DNA from: CAVYXF01 sp963772335
GTDB taxonomy: Bacteria > Pseudomonadota > Alphaproteobacteria > Rhizobiales > Rhodomicrobiaceae
Direction of reading: 5' to 3'
Assembly (NCBI GenBank): GCA_963772335.1
Contig: CAVYXF010000003.1
Coordinates: 62,001-126,000, forward strand
Length of the DNA: 64,000 nucleotides
Both the position numbers and the translations under genes were made by a program. Positions 1 through 10,240 of the stretch are shown one piece after another. The number at the start of each line of letters is the position of its first letter. Within the stretch, counting starts at the first letter, position 1. Under the pieces are notes generated by a model. The model was not told the DNA's origin. It worked only from the letters and a program-made list of their open reading frames with translations, and searched no databases.

Positions 1-633
1 GATTTTCTCCCTCTCGGTGATATGGTTCAGCGTGGCTCGGATTGCCTGGTAATGCGGGTCGGTGCGCAGGTTGCTCACATAGTGCAGGCCGACCAGCACG
101 ACGTCGATATTGTGCTCCTTGAGCCAATGCACGGCATCGATGACGGTCTCGGCGAATTCCTCGGCCGGAATCTGCGCCAGCGCGTCATTGCTGCCGACCT
201 GCCACAGCACGAGATCCGGCTCGGTCAGCGCGACCTCGGTTTTGAGGCGCTGCGCGGCATTGCGCGCCAGCTCCCCCGATATGCCGCGATCGATGATCTG
301 CACGTCGAGCCCGGGCAAGGTGCGCTCCAGCGTGCCCTCGATAATGTCCTGATAGCCGCCACTTGCCGGGTCCATGCCGGCGCTGGCCGATGCGCCGATG
401 GTGAGGATTTTGATGACCTTCCTGTCCCGCAACGCCGCCAGCGTGTTGGGCAGAGGCTTGTCGAGAACCAGCTTGACGCCTGGCGTCTGGCATTCCTTGG
501 ATATGGGACTGCCGTCGGGCGCAGGCCCTGACTGTGCGTTTAAGGGTCCGGCGAGCAGCGCAAACGCAATCAGCGGCCCAATGAGACCGATTGTGCGGAC
601 CTTGCTGCGGACGCCGACATTGCACCACGCCAT
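1..633 (-). CDS. SGNH/GDSL-type hydrolase (arylesterase-like), C-terminus beyond the window
   Basis: Reading leftwards from an ATG at 633, the frame stays open to base 1 (211 codons), so the C-terminus lies outside. The N-terminus has a hydrophobic stretch (LIGPLIAFALLAGPLNA) that looks like a signal peptide, so the enzyme is probably periplasmic. The SGNH family is supported by block I (LTIGASASAG, with the nucleophile serine in a GxSxS form instead of the usual GDS) and block III (WQVGSNDA, the Gly-x-Asn-Asp motif). The Asp-x-x-His block should lie beyond the edge and cannot be checked. The first 64 bases overlap the end of the OpgC-like acyltransferase gene, so the two are probably translated together. 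A role in adding or removing ester-linked acyl groups on a periplasmic glycan is inferred from this pairing only. Confidence 0.8.
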   Translation of the reverse strand, partial: MAWCNVGVRSKVRTIGLIGPLIAFALLAGPLNAQSGPAPDGSPISKECQTPGVKLVLDKPLPNTLAALRDRKVIKILTIGASASAGMDPASGGYQDIIEGTLERTLPGLDVQIIDRGISGELARNAAQRLKTEVALTEPDLVLWQVGSNDALAQIPAEEFAETVIDAVHWLKEHNIDVVLVGLHYVSNLRTDPHYQAIRATLNHITEREKI

Positions 634-1700
634 TCAGATATCCATGCCGTAAGGCCAAGCAGGCTGATCCCGATGACGAGAATTGCCGTGTCGACCATAA
701 CGCTACGCTCATACACAAATCGCAGGATCTGACAACCAAGGCTCAGCAGCGATCCCACGCAGAACACGTTAAGGGAATTGCGCCCGAGCATCGACAGAAA
801 TTGTGTAAGAGCCGGAACAAAACGCGAAGCGTAGGGGTAGGTGGCGGAAAACAGAGCCGCCAGCGAGAGGAACTGGATCAGCCGGATCGGTGTCAGATAG
901 GTCTTCTCGGCGATGAACAGGAGCTTCGGCTCGGGAACCGCGGTGGGATCGGGCCACCAGTCGAGTTGCACCATCAGCGCGCCCATGATCACCACGGGCG
1001 CGGCCGCGATCATCAGAGCCTTGCTGTGGCGGCGCACAAAACGCGACGGCGCCCATTCCCGACCCGCCAGCAGAAAACCGAGCACGAATATGAATTGCCA
1101 GGCGAGCGGATTGAAGAACCAGGTGCCGCTGGTCGGCCAGTTGTGCGGACAGACCTCGAAGATGAGCGCGCAGACATAGACGAAGAACGAGAGCGGCAGG
1201 AGCACCGGCGGCGCGATCCGGTAGATCAGCACGATGGCGGGCGCCAGCATCATCAGTATGACGTAGAGCGGCAGGATGTCGAAATAGCCGAGCTGATAAG
1301 TGAGCAGCGCAAGCCCGAGATGTGCATTCACCGGATCGTAAAAGATCGAGGCAGCATTGTGCCATTCCAGCAGCAGCGGATTCTCGAACACGATTGCGGC
1401 CTCAGCCAGCATGGCGATAGCGAGGCAGCTGATCAGGAGCTGCGCGGCATAGATTTTCACCACACGCGCGCCAAGCCGCGAGAGCATCCGCCCCGTCGGC
1501 GTGGGGCCTTCCGGTCCGTAGACCGAGAGCCGCAGCGCCCAACCTGCGAGAAACACGAACAGATCGGCCGAATCCGAGATCGACAGGTTTTTGTGCGTGA
1601 AGGTCTCGAAATAAAGACCGGGGATGTGATTGATGAAAATTGTGATCAGCGCAAAACCGCGCCAGAAATCGACAGCGTTTGGCTGACGTATCACGCTCAA
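570..1700 (-). CDS. OpgC-like membrane acyltransferase
   Basis: A 376-residue polytopic membrane protein with about ten hydrophobic segments. The N-terminus (AVDFWRGFALITIFINHIPG, then SDSADLFVFLAGW) is the typical start of the OpgC family, which includes the succinyltransferase that modifies osmoregulated periplasmic glucans in Rhodobacter. The His of INHIPG is the position expected for the acyltransferase-type active site. The start is TTG at 1700, four bases after GGGAAGG; a GTG at 1694 is an alternative. The gene overlaps the downstream SGNH hydrolase by 64 bases. Which glycan is modified and with which acyl group cannot be read from the sequence. The 219 bases upstream hold no convincing gene. 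Confidence 0.8.
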   Translation of the reverse strand: MSVIRQPNAVDFWRGFALITIFINHIPGLYFETFTHKNLSISDSADLFVFLAGWALRLSVYGPEGPTPTGRMLSRLGARVVKIYAAQLLISCLAIAMLAEAAIVFENPLLLEWHNAASIFYDPVNAHLGLALLTYQLGYFDILPLYVILMMLAPAIVLIYRIAPPVLLPLSFFVYVCALIFEVCPHNWPTSGTWFFNPLAWQFIFVLGFLLAGREWAPSRFVRRHSKALMIAAAPVVIMGALMVQLDWWPDPTAVPEPKLLFIAEKTYLTPIRLIQFLSLAALFSATYPYASRFVPALTQFLSMLGRNSLNVFCVGSLLSLGCQILRFVYERSVMVDTAILVIGISLLGLTAWISEWRGAMSASAARSAQSVSLGR

Positions 1701-1919
1701 TGCGCCTTCCCGCAGAAAATTGAGTGGGTGACCGCTCCGTAGCAGCGTTCGCGCAAGGCGTAAAGCTACCTCGAAGGCATGTTAAATGGTTTATTCTGAA
1801 CCGTTGCTGCTGTGCAGAGTTCCCGGCCGGATCGCCATAACCATTTCTCCCCAAATCGTGGCGCAAGTAAGAAGCAAACCGGCTTTTGCTAGTCTTGCTC
1901 AAGATTTGCGCAAACGTGA

Positions 1920-2869
1920 TCAGACAAGGTGGCAAGCGACCTGCCGACCATCCACCATGCGCAAAACCGGCCTCTCGGTACGGCACCGCTCGATGGCCAA
2001 TGGGCACCTGGTCGAGAAGACGCACCCCTTCGGCGGATCGATTGGGGATGGCAGCTCACCGCTCGCGGAAAGCCGTTCGCGGCGCACGCCGCCAACCATC
2101 GGCGTCGCGGCAAGCAGCACCCGGGTATAAGGGTGGAGCGGGCGCGCGAAGATCCGGTCCTTGGGCCCATGTTCCATGACCTGGCCCAAATAGAGGACCA
2201 GCACGTCGTGAGCGATATGCTTCACGACCGACAGATCGTGCGAAATGAACAGATAGGCGACGCCGAAAGCGCTCTGCAGGTCGGCGAACAGGTTCAGCAC
2301 CTGCGCCTGCACCGACAGATCGAGGGCCGAGACCGGCTCGTCGGCGACCACGAGCTTCGGTGACAGCATCAGCGCGCGGGCGATTGCGATGCGCTGGCGC
2401 TGACCGCCGGAAAACATGTGCGGATAACGGCCGGCATGCTCGGGCCGCAGGCCGACCTTCTCCATCATCGCCCGAACGGTCGCCGCACGCTCGTCCGCCG
2501 AGAGATTGGTGGCGATGGCCAGCGGCTGAGCGAGGATCGAGCTCACCTTCTTGCGCGGATTGAGCGAGCCATACGGGTTCTGAAACACCACCTGCACCGC
2601 GCGCCGCAGTCTGCGCCGCGTGTCGCCGCGCGGGTTCATGGCATCGACGCCAGCGAGACGCAAGGCCCCGGAGTCCGGCCGCTCGATCAACGCTACAAGG
2701 CGCCCAAGCGTGGATTTTCCACTTCCCGATTCGCCGACCACCGCGAGGGTCTTGCCCTCCTCGATGCGGAAGGAAACGCCGTCGACGGCATGGAGCGCGG
2801 CGGGTTTGCGGAGCACCCCTTGGGAGACCGGATAGGTCCGGCAAAGCAGCCGCGCCTCGGCAACGATGC

Positions 2870-2873
<4 letters not shown>
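1920..2873 (-). CDS. dppF: dipeptide/oligopeptide ABC transporter ATP-binding protein, DppF/OppF type
   Basis: A cytoplasmic ATPase of 317 residues that powers peptide import with its DppD partner. It has Walker A (GESGSGKST), the ABC signature (FSGGQRQRIAIARAL) and Walker B (LVVADEPVSALD). It also has the C-terminal Cys-containing OppF/DppF motif (GCVFSTRCPLA). The start chosen is the ATG at 2873, whose ATGA overlaps the stop of the upstream dppD, showing translational coupling. The reading frame stays open further upstream, but that is inside dppD and is not used. It is the last gene of the five-gene operon running leftwards from the binding protein. Substrate range (dipeptides, oligopeptides, glutathione, nickel complexes) is not decided by the sequence. 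Confidence 0.93.
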
Positions 2874-3898
<1,025 letters not shown>

Positions 3899-3901
3899 GG
3901 C

Positions 3902-4813
3902 TCAGGTCTTCAGCTTGGGATCGAGGGCGTCACGCAGGCCATCGCCCAGGAGATTGAACGCCAGCACCGTGAGCAGGATCATCAGGCCGGGAAATGTGAC
4001 CACCCACCAGGCGCGCAGCACGAATTCGCGGGCATCCGCCAGCATGGTGCCCCATTCGGCGGCGGGGGGCTGCGCGCCAAGGCCGAGAAAGCCGAGCGCG
4101 GCCGCATCGAGGATGGCGGTCGAGATGCCGAGCGTGGCCTGCACGATGAGGGGCGGGGCGCAATTCGGCAGCACCTCGGAGAACATCAGCCTGAGCGTGC
4201 CTGCGCCCGCGACTGCCGCCGCTGTGACATACTCCTTGGAGCGTTCGGCGACGACCGCCGCCCGGGCAACGCGCACATAGTGCGGCAGCACCACGACCGC
4301 GACCGCCAGCATGGCATTGATCAGGCCTGGCCCGAGGATCGCAACGATCACCACCGCAAGCAACAGGCTCGGCAACGTCAAAAGGATGTCCATCAGCCGC
4401 AGGATCAGCGTCTCGAGGACGCCGCGAAAGAAGCCAGCAGCAAGCCCGAGGAGCGTCCCGACCGCCACAGCGAACGCAACGATCGCGACGCCGATCACCA
4501 GCGACAATCGTGCGCCGTAGATGATCCGCGACAGCACATCGCGGCCGATGGCATCAGTACCGAGCGGATAGGTGAGCGAACCACCCTCCAGCCAGAAGGG
4601 CGGCTTGAGGAAGGCGGTCCTGTCAGGAAGATCTGGGTCGTGCGGGGCGATCACCCCGGCGAACACCGCAAAGCAGAGCACAATGACAATGATGAGCAGT
4701 CCGATCATCGCGCCTGGATTGGCTATGAGCGACAGCCATAGCTCGCTCGCCGGATGCGGCGGGGCGGCGGCAAGCCGGACCGACGGGCCGCTTTCGATCG
4801 GCTCGACGGTCAT
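3902..4813 (-). CDS. dppC: dipeptide/oligopeptide ABC transporter permease, DppC type
   Basis: A 303-residue inner-membrane permease. It has an N-terminal cytoplasmic tail, a first membrane helix (GAMIGLLIIVIVLCFAVFAG), the family block YPLGTDAIGRDVLSRIIYGA, and then five further helices. The EAA-type loop follows (EYVTAAAVAGAGTLRLMFSE), through which it contacts the ATPases. The ATG at 4813 was chosen because it overlaps the dppB stop in an ATGA and gives the usual DppC length. The longer frame upstream lies in dppB and is arginine- and histidine-rich, unlike a real protein. Confidence 0.93.
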   Translation of the reverse strand: MTVEPIESGPSVRLAAAPPHPASELWLSLIANPGAMIGLLIIVIVLCFAVFAGVIAPHDPDLPDRTAFLKPPFWLEGGSLTYPLGTDAIGRDVLSRIIYGARLSLVIGVAIVAFAVAVGTLLGLAAGFFRGVLETLILRLMDILLTLPSLLLAVVIVAILGPGLINAMLAVAVVVLPHYVRVARAAVVAERSKEYVTAAAVAGAGTLRLMFSEVLPNCAPPLIVQATLGISTAILDAAALGFLGLGAQPPAAEWGTMLADAREFVLRAWWVVTFPGLMILLTVLAFNLLGDGLRDALDPKLKT

Positions 4814-5821
4814 CGGACATGCCTCATGCGCGGATTGATGAAGCCGTAGGTGAGATCGACGATGAGATTGACGCTCATGACGATGGTACCAATGAGCAGC
4901 AGGCCGCCCTGCAGCACCGGATAATCGCGGCGTGAAATGGCGTCGATCAGCCATTTGCCCACTCCCGGCCAGGAGAAGATGGTCTCGGTGAGGATCGCGC
5001 CGGTGAAGATATAGGCGGTCTGCAGGCCGATCACCGTCAACACCGGGATAAGGGCGTTGCGCAGCGCATGCAGGCCGATGACCCGCGACGGCGGCAGGCC
5101 TTTGGCGCGCGCGGTGCGGATATAATCCTCACCCAACACTTCCAGCATGGCCGAGCGGGTCATGCGGGCGATGACGGCGAGCGGGATGGTGCCCAGCACG
5201 ATGGTCGGCAGAATGAGATGCGAGAGCGCCGAGGCGAAGGCGCCTTCCTGATCGGAGAGCAGCGAGTTCGATCAGCAGGAAGCCGGTCACCGGCTCGATG
5301 AAATACTGCACGTCGATCCGGCCCGATACCGGCGTGAGCCCAAGCTGGACCGAGAACAGGATGATGAGCAGGAGCCCCCACCAAAAGATCGGCATGGAAT
5401 AGCCCACCAGCGAGATGCTCATCACGCCGTGATCGAAGATCGAGTTGCGCTTCACCGCTGCCAACACGCCGCAGGGAATGCCGAGCAGGATGGCGAACAG
5501 GATCGCGCATATCCCCAGCTCCATGGTAGCGGGGAACAGCGTCTTGAACTCGTCCAGCACGGGCGTTGTGGTGATGAACGAACGGCCGAGATCGCCTTGC
5601 AGCATGTGGCCGATATAGATGCCATATTGCACGATGAGCGGCTTGTCGAAGCCATAGGCGGCCTTCAGCTGCTCATGCCGCTCGGTGGAAAGGCCGCGCT
5701 CACCGGACATCACCTCGATCGGATCGCCCGGCACCAGGCGGATGAGGAAGAACGCGGCGAGTGTGATCCCGACAAAGGTCGGGATCACCAAAACGATGCG
5801 CCTGAGGACGAAGCCCAACAT
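4810..5821 (-). pseudogene. dppB: dipeptide/oligopeptide ABC transporter permease, DppB type, with an internal frameshift
   Basis: The gene should encode the second permease (about 336 residues). From the ATG at 5821 the frame gives a normal DppB start (LGFVLRRIVLVIPTFVGITL), the VPGDP block and four helices up to VTGFLLIE. It then turns into an arginine-rich nonsense tail that ends near 5129. The other half, in a second frame, runs from about 5266 to the stop at 4810. It holds the EAA loop (EDYIRTARAKGLPPSRVIGL) and the last helices. Removing one T at 5267/5268 joins the halves perfectly: LLID-SLLSDQEGAFASALSHLILP, exactly the family pattern. All neighbouring genes of the operon are intact. 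It is either a recent inactivating mutation or a one-base sequencing error. Confidence 0.9.
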
Positions 5822-5840
5822 TTGCGGCTCCGCCCGCTGG

Positions 5841-7466
5841 CTATTTCATGTCCACGCCGTAGAAGGTATGCCGGCCGAAGGGCGACAGCTTGAAATCGAT
5901 CACTTCCTTGCGCACGGGCTTTAGCTGAACGGCATGCGCGATGGTGAACCAGGGCGCCTGCTCCTTGAAGATCACCTGAGCCTGCTCGTAAAGCTTGGTG
6001 CGCTCGGCCTGATCGGTAATGGTCTTGGCTTTCACCACCAGATCCTGGAAGTCCTTGTTGCACCATTTGGCGACATTGCCGCCACCGGGCGCGGCCGCCT
6101 CGCAGCCGAGCAGGGTGTGCAGGAAGTTATCCGGATCGCCATTGTCGCCGGTCCAGCCAAACATCCCGGTCTGATGCTCACCCGCCTGCAGGCGCTTGCG
6201 GTACTCGCCCCATTCGAAGCTCTTGATCTCGGCCTTCACGCCTACCTTGGCGAGATCGGCCTGCATCAGCTCGGCGATACGCTTGGCATTTGGGTTGTAG
6301 GGCCGCTGCACCGGCATGGCCCACAGATCCGTCTCGAAGCCGTTTGCATAGCCGGCCTCGGCAAGCAGCTTCTTAGCGGCCTCCGGATCAAAAGGGTCGT
6401 CCTTGATTTCCTTGTTGTAGGACCACATGGTCGGCGGGATCGGATTGATAGCGGCGACGCCGGTCGAGAGATAGACAGCGTCGATGATGGCCTGCTTGTT
6501 TATGGCCATGTTGAGCGCCTTGCGCACCCGCAAATCGTCGAACGGCTTCTTGGTAACGTTATAGGCGAGATAGCCGACATTCAGGCCCGGCTGCTCGAGA
6601 ACAGTGACGTTCGGGTCGGCGCGCATGGCGTCAAGATCGGCCGGGTTCGGGTAGGGCATGACATGGCATTCGCCGCGCTGCAGTTTGGCCCAGCGCACCG
6701 AGGCATCCGGCGTGATGGCGAAGATCAGATCGTCGATCTTGGCCTTGCCCGCCCAATAATCCGGGTTGGCCTTATAGCGGATGATGGCGTCCTTCTGATA
6801 TTGCACCAGCGTGAACGGCCCGGTGCCGATCGGCTCCTGGTCAAGCCGCTCCGGCGTGCCGCTCGCGAGCAGCTGCTCGGCATATTCCTTGGACTGGATG
6901 GAGGCGAACTGCATGGCTAGATCCGCCAGGAACGGCGCCTCGGGCCGGGTAAGCGTGATTTTCAGCGTGTAGTCGTCGACCTTGTCCACCGACTTCAGGA
7001 GCTTGGGCAGACCCATATCGTTGAAATAGGAGTGGTTGGACGAGGTGACGTTGAAATAGGGATGATTCTCCTTCCATTGCCGCTCGATGGAGAAAATTAC
7101 GTCATCGACATTGAAGTCGCGCGACGGCTTGAAGGTACGGCTGGTGTGCCATTTCACGCCCTTGCGGAGAGAGAAGGTGTACACCAGCCCGTCTGGCGAG
7201 ATGTCCCATTTTTCAGCAAGGGACGGAAGGACCTTCGTGGTGCCGCGCTCGAAGCCCACGATGCGGTCGTAGATCTGCTCGCCGGCATCAAAGGAGGTGC
7301 CCGTGGTGTTCACGCCCGGATAGAAGTTTTCGGGGCTCCCTTCGGAGCAATAGATCAGCGTCTTGGCGTCAGCGCGGCCGGCAAGCGGCAGGCAGAGCAT
7401 GAGCGACAGCGATGCCAGCATTAGGCAGCTGCGCAGCTTCGGTAAATGCGTTGCGTAAGCCTGCAT
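5841..7466 (-). CDS. dppA: extracellular solute-binding protein of the Dpp/Opp family (SBP family 5)
   Basis: The periplasmic receptor of the peptide importer, about 541 residues. A signal peptide (LMLASLSLMLCLPLAGRADA) is followed by KTLIYCSEGSPENFYPG, the usual DppA-type mature start. The family-5 binding fold follows with its landmarks: LAEKWDISPDGLVYTFSLR, EPIGTGPF and VRKALNMAINKQAI. Two adjacent ATGs are possible. An AAGGAGG element at 7474-7480 lies 7 bases before the ATG at 7466 and 4 before the one at 7469, so 7466 is preferred. It is the first gene of the operon and precedes the dppB reading frame by 19 bases. Confidence 0.92.
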   Translation of the reverse strand: MQAYATHLPKLRSCLMLASLSLMLCLPLAGRADAKTLIYCSEGSPENFYPGVNTTGTSFDAGEQIYDRIVGFERGTTKVLPSLAEKWDISPDGLVYTFSLRKGVKWHTSRTFKPSRDFNVDDVIFSIERQWKENHPYFNVTSSNHSYFNDMGLPKLLKSVDKVDDYTLKITLTRPEAPFLADLAMQFASIQSKEYAEQLLASGTPERLDQEPIGTGPFTLVQYQKDAIIRYKANPDYWAGKAKIDDLIFAITPDASVRWAKLQRGECHVMPYPNPADLDAMRADPNVTVLEQPGLNVGYLAYNVTKKPFDDLRVRKALNMAINKQAIIDAVYLSTGVAAINPIPPTMWSYNKEIKDDPFDPEAAKKLLAEAGYANGFETDLWAMPVQRPYNPNAKRIAELMQADLAKVGVKAEIKSFEWGEYRKRLQAGEHQTGMFGWTGDNGDPDNFLHTLLGCEAAAPGGGNVAKWCNKDFQDLVVKAKTITDQAERTKLYEQAQVIFKEQAPWFTIAHAVQLKPVRKEVIDFKLSPFGRHTFYGVDMK

Positions 7467-7469
7467 CAT

Positions 7470-7892
7470 CGAACCTCCTTTTAAGTTTTGGGAATGCCGC
7501 GGGCGTTTTGCGAGGCATGAAGCGGAAACGAAAAAGCGCGCCCAAGGCACGCTCGAAATGACCAGTATTGTTTGCCCGGCGGGCGGAGACGGGCTGGCCT
7601 CGTGTGCCCCAGCTCTGGGGAAGCAGGAAGCGGTGAGCGCGCCTTCATGGCGGAGGGAACAGCGTCAGCCGATGTCACGACAAGAGCCTCGTTGGCAGCG
7701 TTCCGCCTCCTGCGATGGATAAGCCGGCAGCTTTCGCGAGAGGTTGGGACCGCCGCGGAAGAAAACTGCCTATGCGGCTAATCGATCACAAAGTGAGAGG
7801 CTTGTCCATCGACGAACGGCGCCTTCCCCTGTATCGCCTCATGATGACAACGCCCGTGGCGGACGTGCCGGACCGTCAGCCATTTTGCTTTT
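7470..7892. other. intergenic region upstream of the dpp operon
   Basis: About 420 bases between the MocR gene stop and the dppA start. I see no credible gene on either strand. It must contain the promoter and control sites of the dpp operon, reading leftwards. The only recognisable site is the strong ribosome binding sequence AAGGAGG (7474-7480). A GACCAGT at 7560-7566 matches one half of the putative MocR operator at 9430-9460, but it stands alone here. Confidence 0.6.
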
Positions 7893-9413
7893 TTACCGTG
7901 CACTCTGCCCGGCCGCGAGGCGACCGCCGGCCGCCCCTTTCCCAGGCTGCCGCTGTACGCCGTAAAGCCGCGCCAGGTGTCGGAAGGCACGAGCCGCCTC
8001 CGCCTCATTCCAGGCCGCAAAGCCCATCAGCACGCCGCGATGGAGCGCGCGCCCCGGCTCGAGATGCAACTCGCTGAGAGTTTGCGACTGGATCCCGGCC
8101 GCCTCAAGCTTTGCGGCGAGTGCTTCGTCAGAAAGTTGCTCCACCGCCGTGACCACGGTTTGCAGCCCGCCGTCGCGCGGCGCCGCTTGCAGCCAACCGC
8201 CCGAGTGCACCGCAATCCCGTGAACGAATGCCGCAAGGCGCTCTGCATAGACCGTCCGCATGCGCCGGACATGCGCACGGTAATGGCCGCCCTCCAGAAG
8301 ATCGGCGAGGGCAAGCTGGGTGATCGGCGGGACGAGCTGACCGCTCAGGCGATGCACCCTGGCAAGTGGACCCGCCAGCTCCAGCGGTGCAACAACGAAG
8401 CCGACCCGCAATCCGGGTAGAAGGCTTTTGGCGAAAGTACCGAGATAGAGCACACAGCCGGTGCGGTCGAGGCCTTGCAGCGAGGCGATCGGCCGCCCCC
8501 GGAACTGGAACTCGCTGTCATAGTCGTCCTCGACCACATAGGCATTGTGGCGGCTGGCGAAATCGAGCAGTTCAAGGCGCCGGCCGAGCGTCATCAGCGC
8601 ACCGGTTGGGTATTGATGCGACGGCGTCGTGTAGATGACGCGGGGCGCCTTGCCTAGTGGAGCGCTGGCAATGTCGATGCCCTCCGCATCAACCGGGACA
8701 GGACGCAGCCGCGCACCTGCCGCCGCGAAAACGGTCTTGGCGCTGCGGAAGCCCGGCTCCTCGATCCAGGCCTCATCCCCTGCTTCGATGAGAGCACTGG
8801 CAATGAGGCTGAGCCCACCGCGCGCCGATGAGGTGACGATGATCTGCTCCGGCTCCGCGACAACGCCGCGGGCCTCCACCAGATGCTGGCAGAGCGCCTC
8901 GCGAAAGCGCGGATGTCCGGAAATATGAGCATATCCCGCCGCGTCGGATGCGAGATGGCGACTGGCACGGCGCAACAAACTTCCCCAGAGGTCAAAGGGA
9001 AAAGCCTTCAGATCCGGAATGCCGGGACGGAATGGCCGGGACGCGTCCATCGGCATGCTCGGATGCTCGGCGAGTGCGCTCACCCACCGCTCGGCGATCC
9101 GGTGGACGAAGCGGCGCGGCGTGGGTTTGCCGCTACTGCGGACGAGCCTAGGCGTAGTCACAACGGCAATTCGGATAGCCGAGCCCGGTACGCTCTCCAG
9201 ATAGCCCTCCGCCTTCAGCTGATCGAGTGCGGTGAGGACCGTATTCCGGCTGACCCCGAGCTCGGCTGCGAGCGCCCGGCTTGAAGGGATGCGGCTTTGC
9301 GGCGGCAGCTTGCCGGAGAGCACGGCCGCCTTGATCTGCCCCGCGAGCTGGACGTGCAGCGGCTCAGGGCTACCCTCCGCCAGATCGATAAACCCGGAAA
9401 GCGCGCTACGCAA
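7893..9413 (-). CDS. MocR-type transcriptional regulator (GntR winged helix plus aminotransferase domain)
   Basis: A PLP-dependent regulator of 506 residues. Residues about 12-85 are a GntR-type winged helix (PPQSRIPSSRALAAELGVSRNT). The rest is a fold-type I aminotransferase-like domain with the PLP-binding blocks VEDDYDSEFQ and the lysine of LGTFAKSLLPGLRVG, which would form the internal aldimine. The start is TTG at 9413 with GGGAGG five bases upstream (9419-9424). The gene diverges from a pyridoxamine-phosphate-oxidase-like gene across 85 bases that contain a direct repeat. MocR proteins commonly control such divergent neighbours, often genes of vitamin B6 or amino acid metabolism. The effector is probably PLP or an amino-compound, but this is inference. 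Confidence 0.9.
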   Translation of the reverse strand: MRSALSGFIDLAEGSPEPLHVQLAGQIKAAVLSGKLPPQSRIPSSRALAAELGVSRNTVLTALDQLKAEGYLESVPGSAIRIAVVTTPRLVRSSGKPTPRRFVHRIAERWVSALAEHPSMPMDASRPFRPGIPDLKAFPFDLWGSLLRRASRHLASDAAGYAHISGHPRFREALCQHLVEARGVVAEPEQIIVTSSARGGLSLIASALIEAGDEAWIEEPGFRSAKTVFAAAGARLRPVPVDAEGIDIASAPLGKAPRVIYTTPSHQYPTGALMTLGRRLELLDFASRHNAYVVEDDYDSEFQFRGRPIASLQGLDRTGCVLYLGTFAKSLLPGLRVGFVVAPLELAGPLARVHRLSGQLVPPITQLALADLLEGGHYRAHVRRMRTVYAERLAAFVHGIAVHSGGWLQAAPRDGGLQTVVTAVEQLSDEALAAKLEAAGIQSQTLSELHLEPGRALHRGVLMGFAAWNEAEAARAFRHLARLYGVQRQPGKGAAGGRLAAGQSAR

Positions 9414-9429
9414 CTGGCCCTCCCAATTT

Positions 9430-9460
9430 CCTCAGACCGGTGCTTTTACCGAGGACCAGT
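9430..9460 (-). promoter_or_regulatory. putative MocR operator: two direct repeats
   Basis: On the minus strand ACTGGTCCTCGG (9460-9449) and ACCGGTCTGAGG (9441-9430) form a direct repeat. They share AC-y-GGTC and a final GG, and their starts are 19 bases apart, about two helix turns. They sit in the middle of the 85-base divergent region between the MocR gene and its neighbour. Known MocR regulators such as TauR and PdxR bind direct repeats in such positions. Binding here is inferred from placement and repeat form. Confidence 0.5.
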
Positions 9461-9498
9461 TTAGCGCAATTTCAGCGCGAGCCAAAGGAGGCGCCTCA

Positions 9499-10167
9499 AT
9501 GGAAAGCTTCGCTGTCACTCCCCTGAACAAAGTGCGCCGTTCCGACCGGGCGAACTATGATCGCACCGCCATTCACGCCGTGCTCGACGAGGGCATGATT
9601 GCCCATGTTGGCTTCAGCAATGGCGAGCGCCCCATTGTCCTGCCGATGGCATATGGCCGGATCGGCGATACGCTCTACATCCACGGCGCCAAGGCCGCAC
9701 GCTTCGCCAAAGCCATGGGTGCGGGCGTGCCGGTATGCATCACGGTAACGCTAATCGATGCGCTGATTGTCGGCCGCTCGGCCTTTCACAACTCGATGAA
9801 TTACCGCTCGGTGGTGGTGCACGGCAATGCCCGGCGCGTGGAAGATCCAGCCGAGGCGGAGCAGGCGCTTATCGCCGTCACCGATCACCTGATGCCCGGC
9901 CGCTGGGCCGAGGCGCGGCCCATGACAGAGAAGGAACTGCGCTCCACTTCCGTGCTGCGCGTCGAGATCGAGGCCGCCTCGCTCAAGGCCCGCAGCGGCC
10001 TGCCGATTGATGAGGAGGAGGATTATGCCCTGCCGATCTGGGCCGGCGTCATTCCGCTCCGCATCGCGCCCAAGCCCCCGCAAGACGATGGCCTACTCCA
10101 GCCCGACGTCACCGTGCCAGCATCCGTCGAGGCGTTCTTCCGGCGTTATGGGGGCTCCGGCGGCTAA
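9499..10167 (+). CDS. pyridoxamine 5'-phosphate oxidase family flavoprotein
   Basis: A 222-residue cytoplasmic protein of the split-barrel FMN-binding superfamily. Recognisable parts are the N-terminal DRTAIHAVLDEGMIAHVGF and the barrel segments PIVLPMAYGRIGDTLYIHGA and ALIVGRSAFHNSMNYRSVVV. This composition matches the COG3467-type nitroimidazole/PNPOx-like proteins, not classical PdxH. The ATG at 9499 is preceded by AAAGGAGG (9484-9491), spacing 7. An in-frame extension upstream is ignored because it runs into the regulator gene on the other strand. It is divergent from a MocR regulator and is probably its target. The actual substrate is unknown. Confidence 0.88.
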   Translation: MESFAVTPLNKVRRSDRANYDRTAIHAVLDEGMIAHVGFSNGERPIVLPMAYGRIGDTLYIHGAKAARFAKAMGAGVPVCITVTLIDALIVGRSAFHNSMNYRSVVVHGNARRVEDPAEAEQALIAVTDHLMPGRWAEARPMTEKELRSTSVLRVEIEAASLKARSGLPIDEEEDYALPIWAGVIPLRIAPKPPQDDGLLQPDVTVPASVEAFFRRYGGSGG

Positions 10168-10240
10168 GCGCGCGCCGCGACACTGGTCAGCGTGCTGCCG
10201 CGCCCCCAAATCCATGTCTTGGCGCTTCGCGGAGAACAGC

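Noticed and set aside
1799..1823. EcfG-like GGAAC-N15-CGGTT upstream of the OpgC-like gene
   Set aside because: The spacer is too short and the -10 part is CGGTT, not CGTT.
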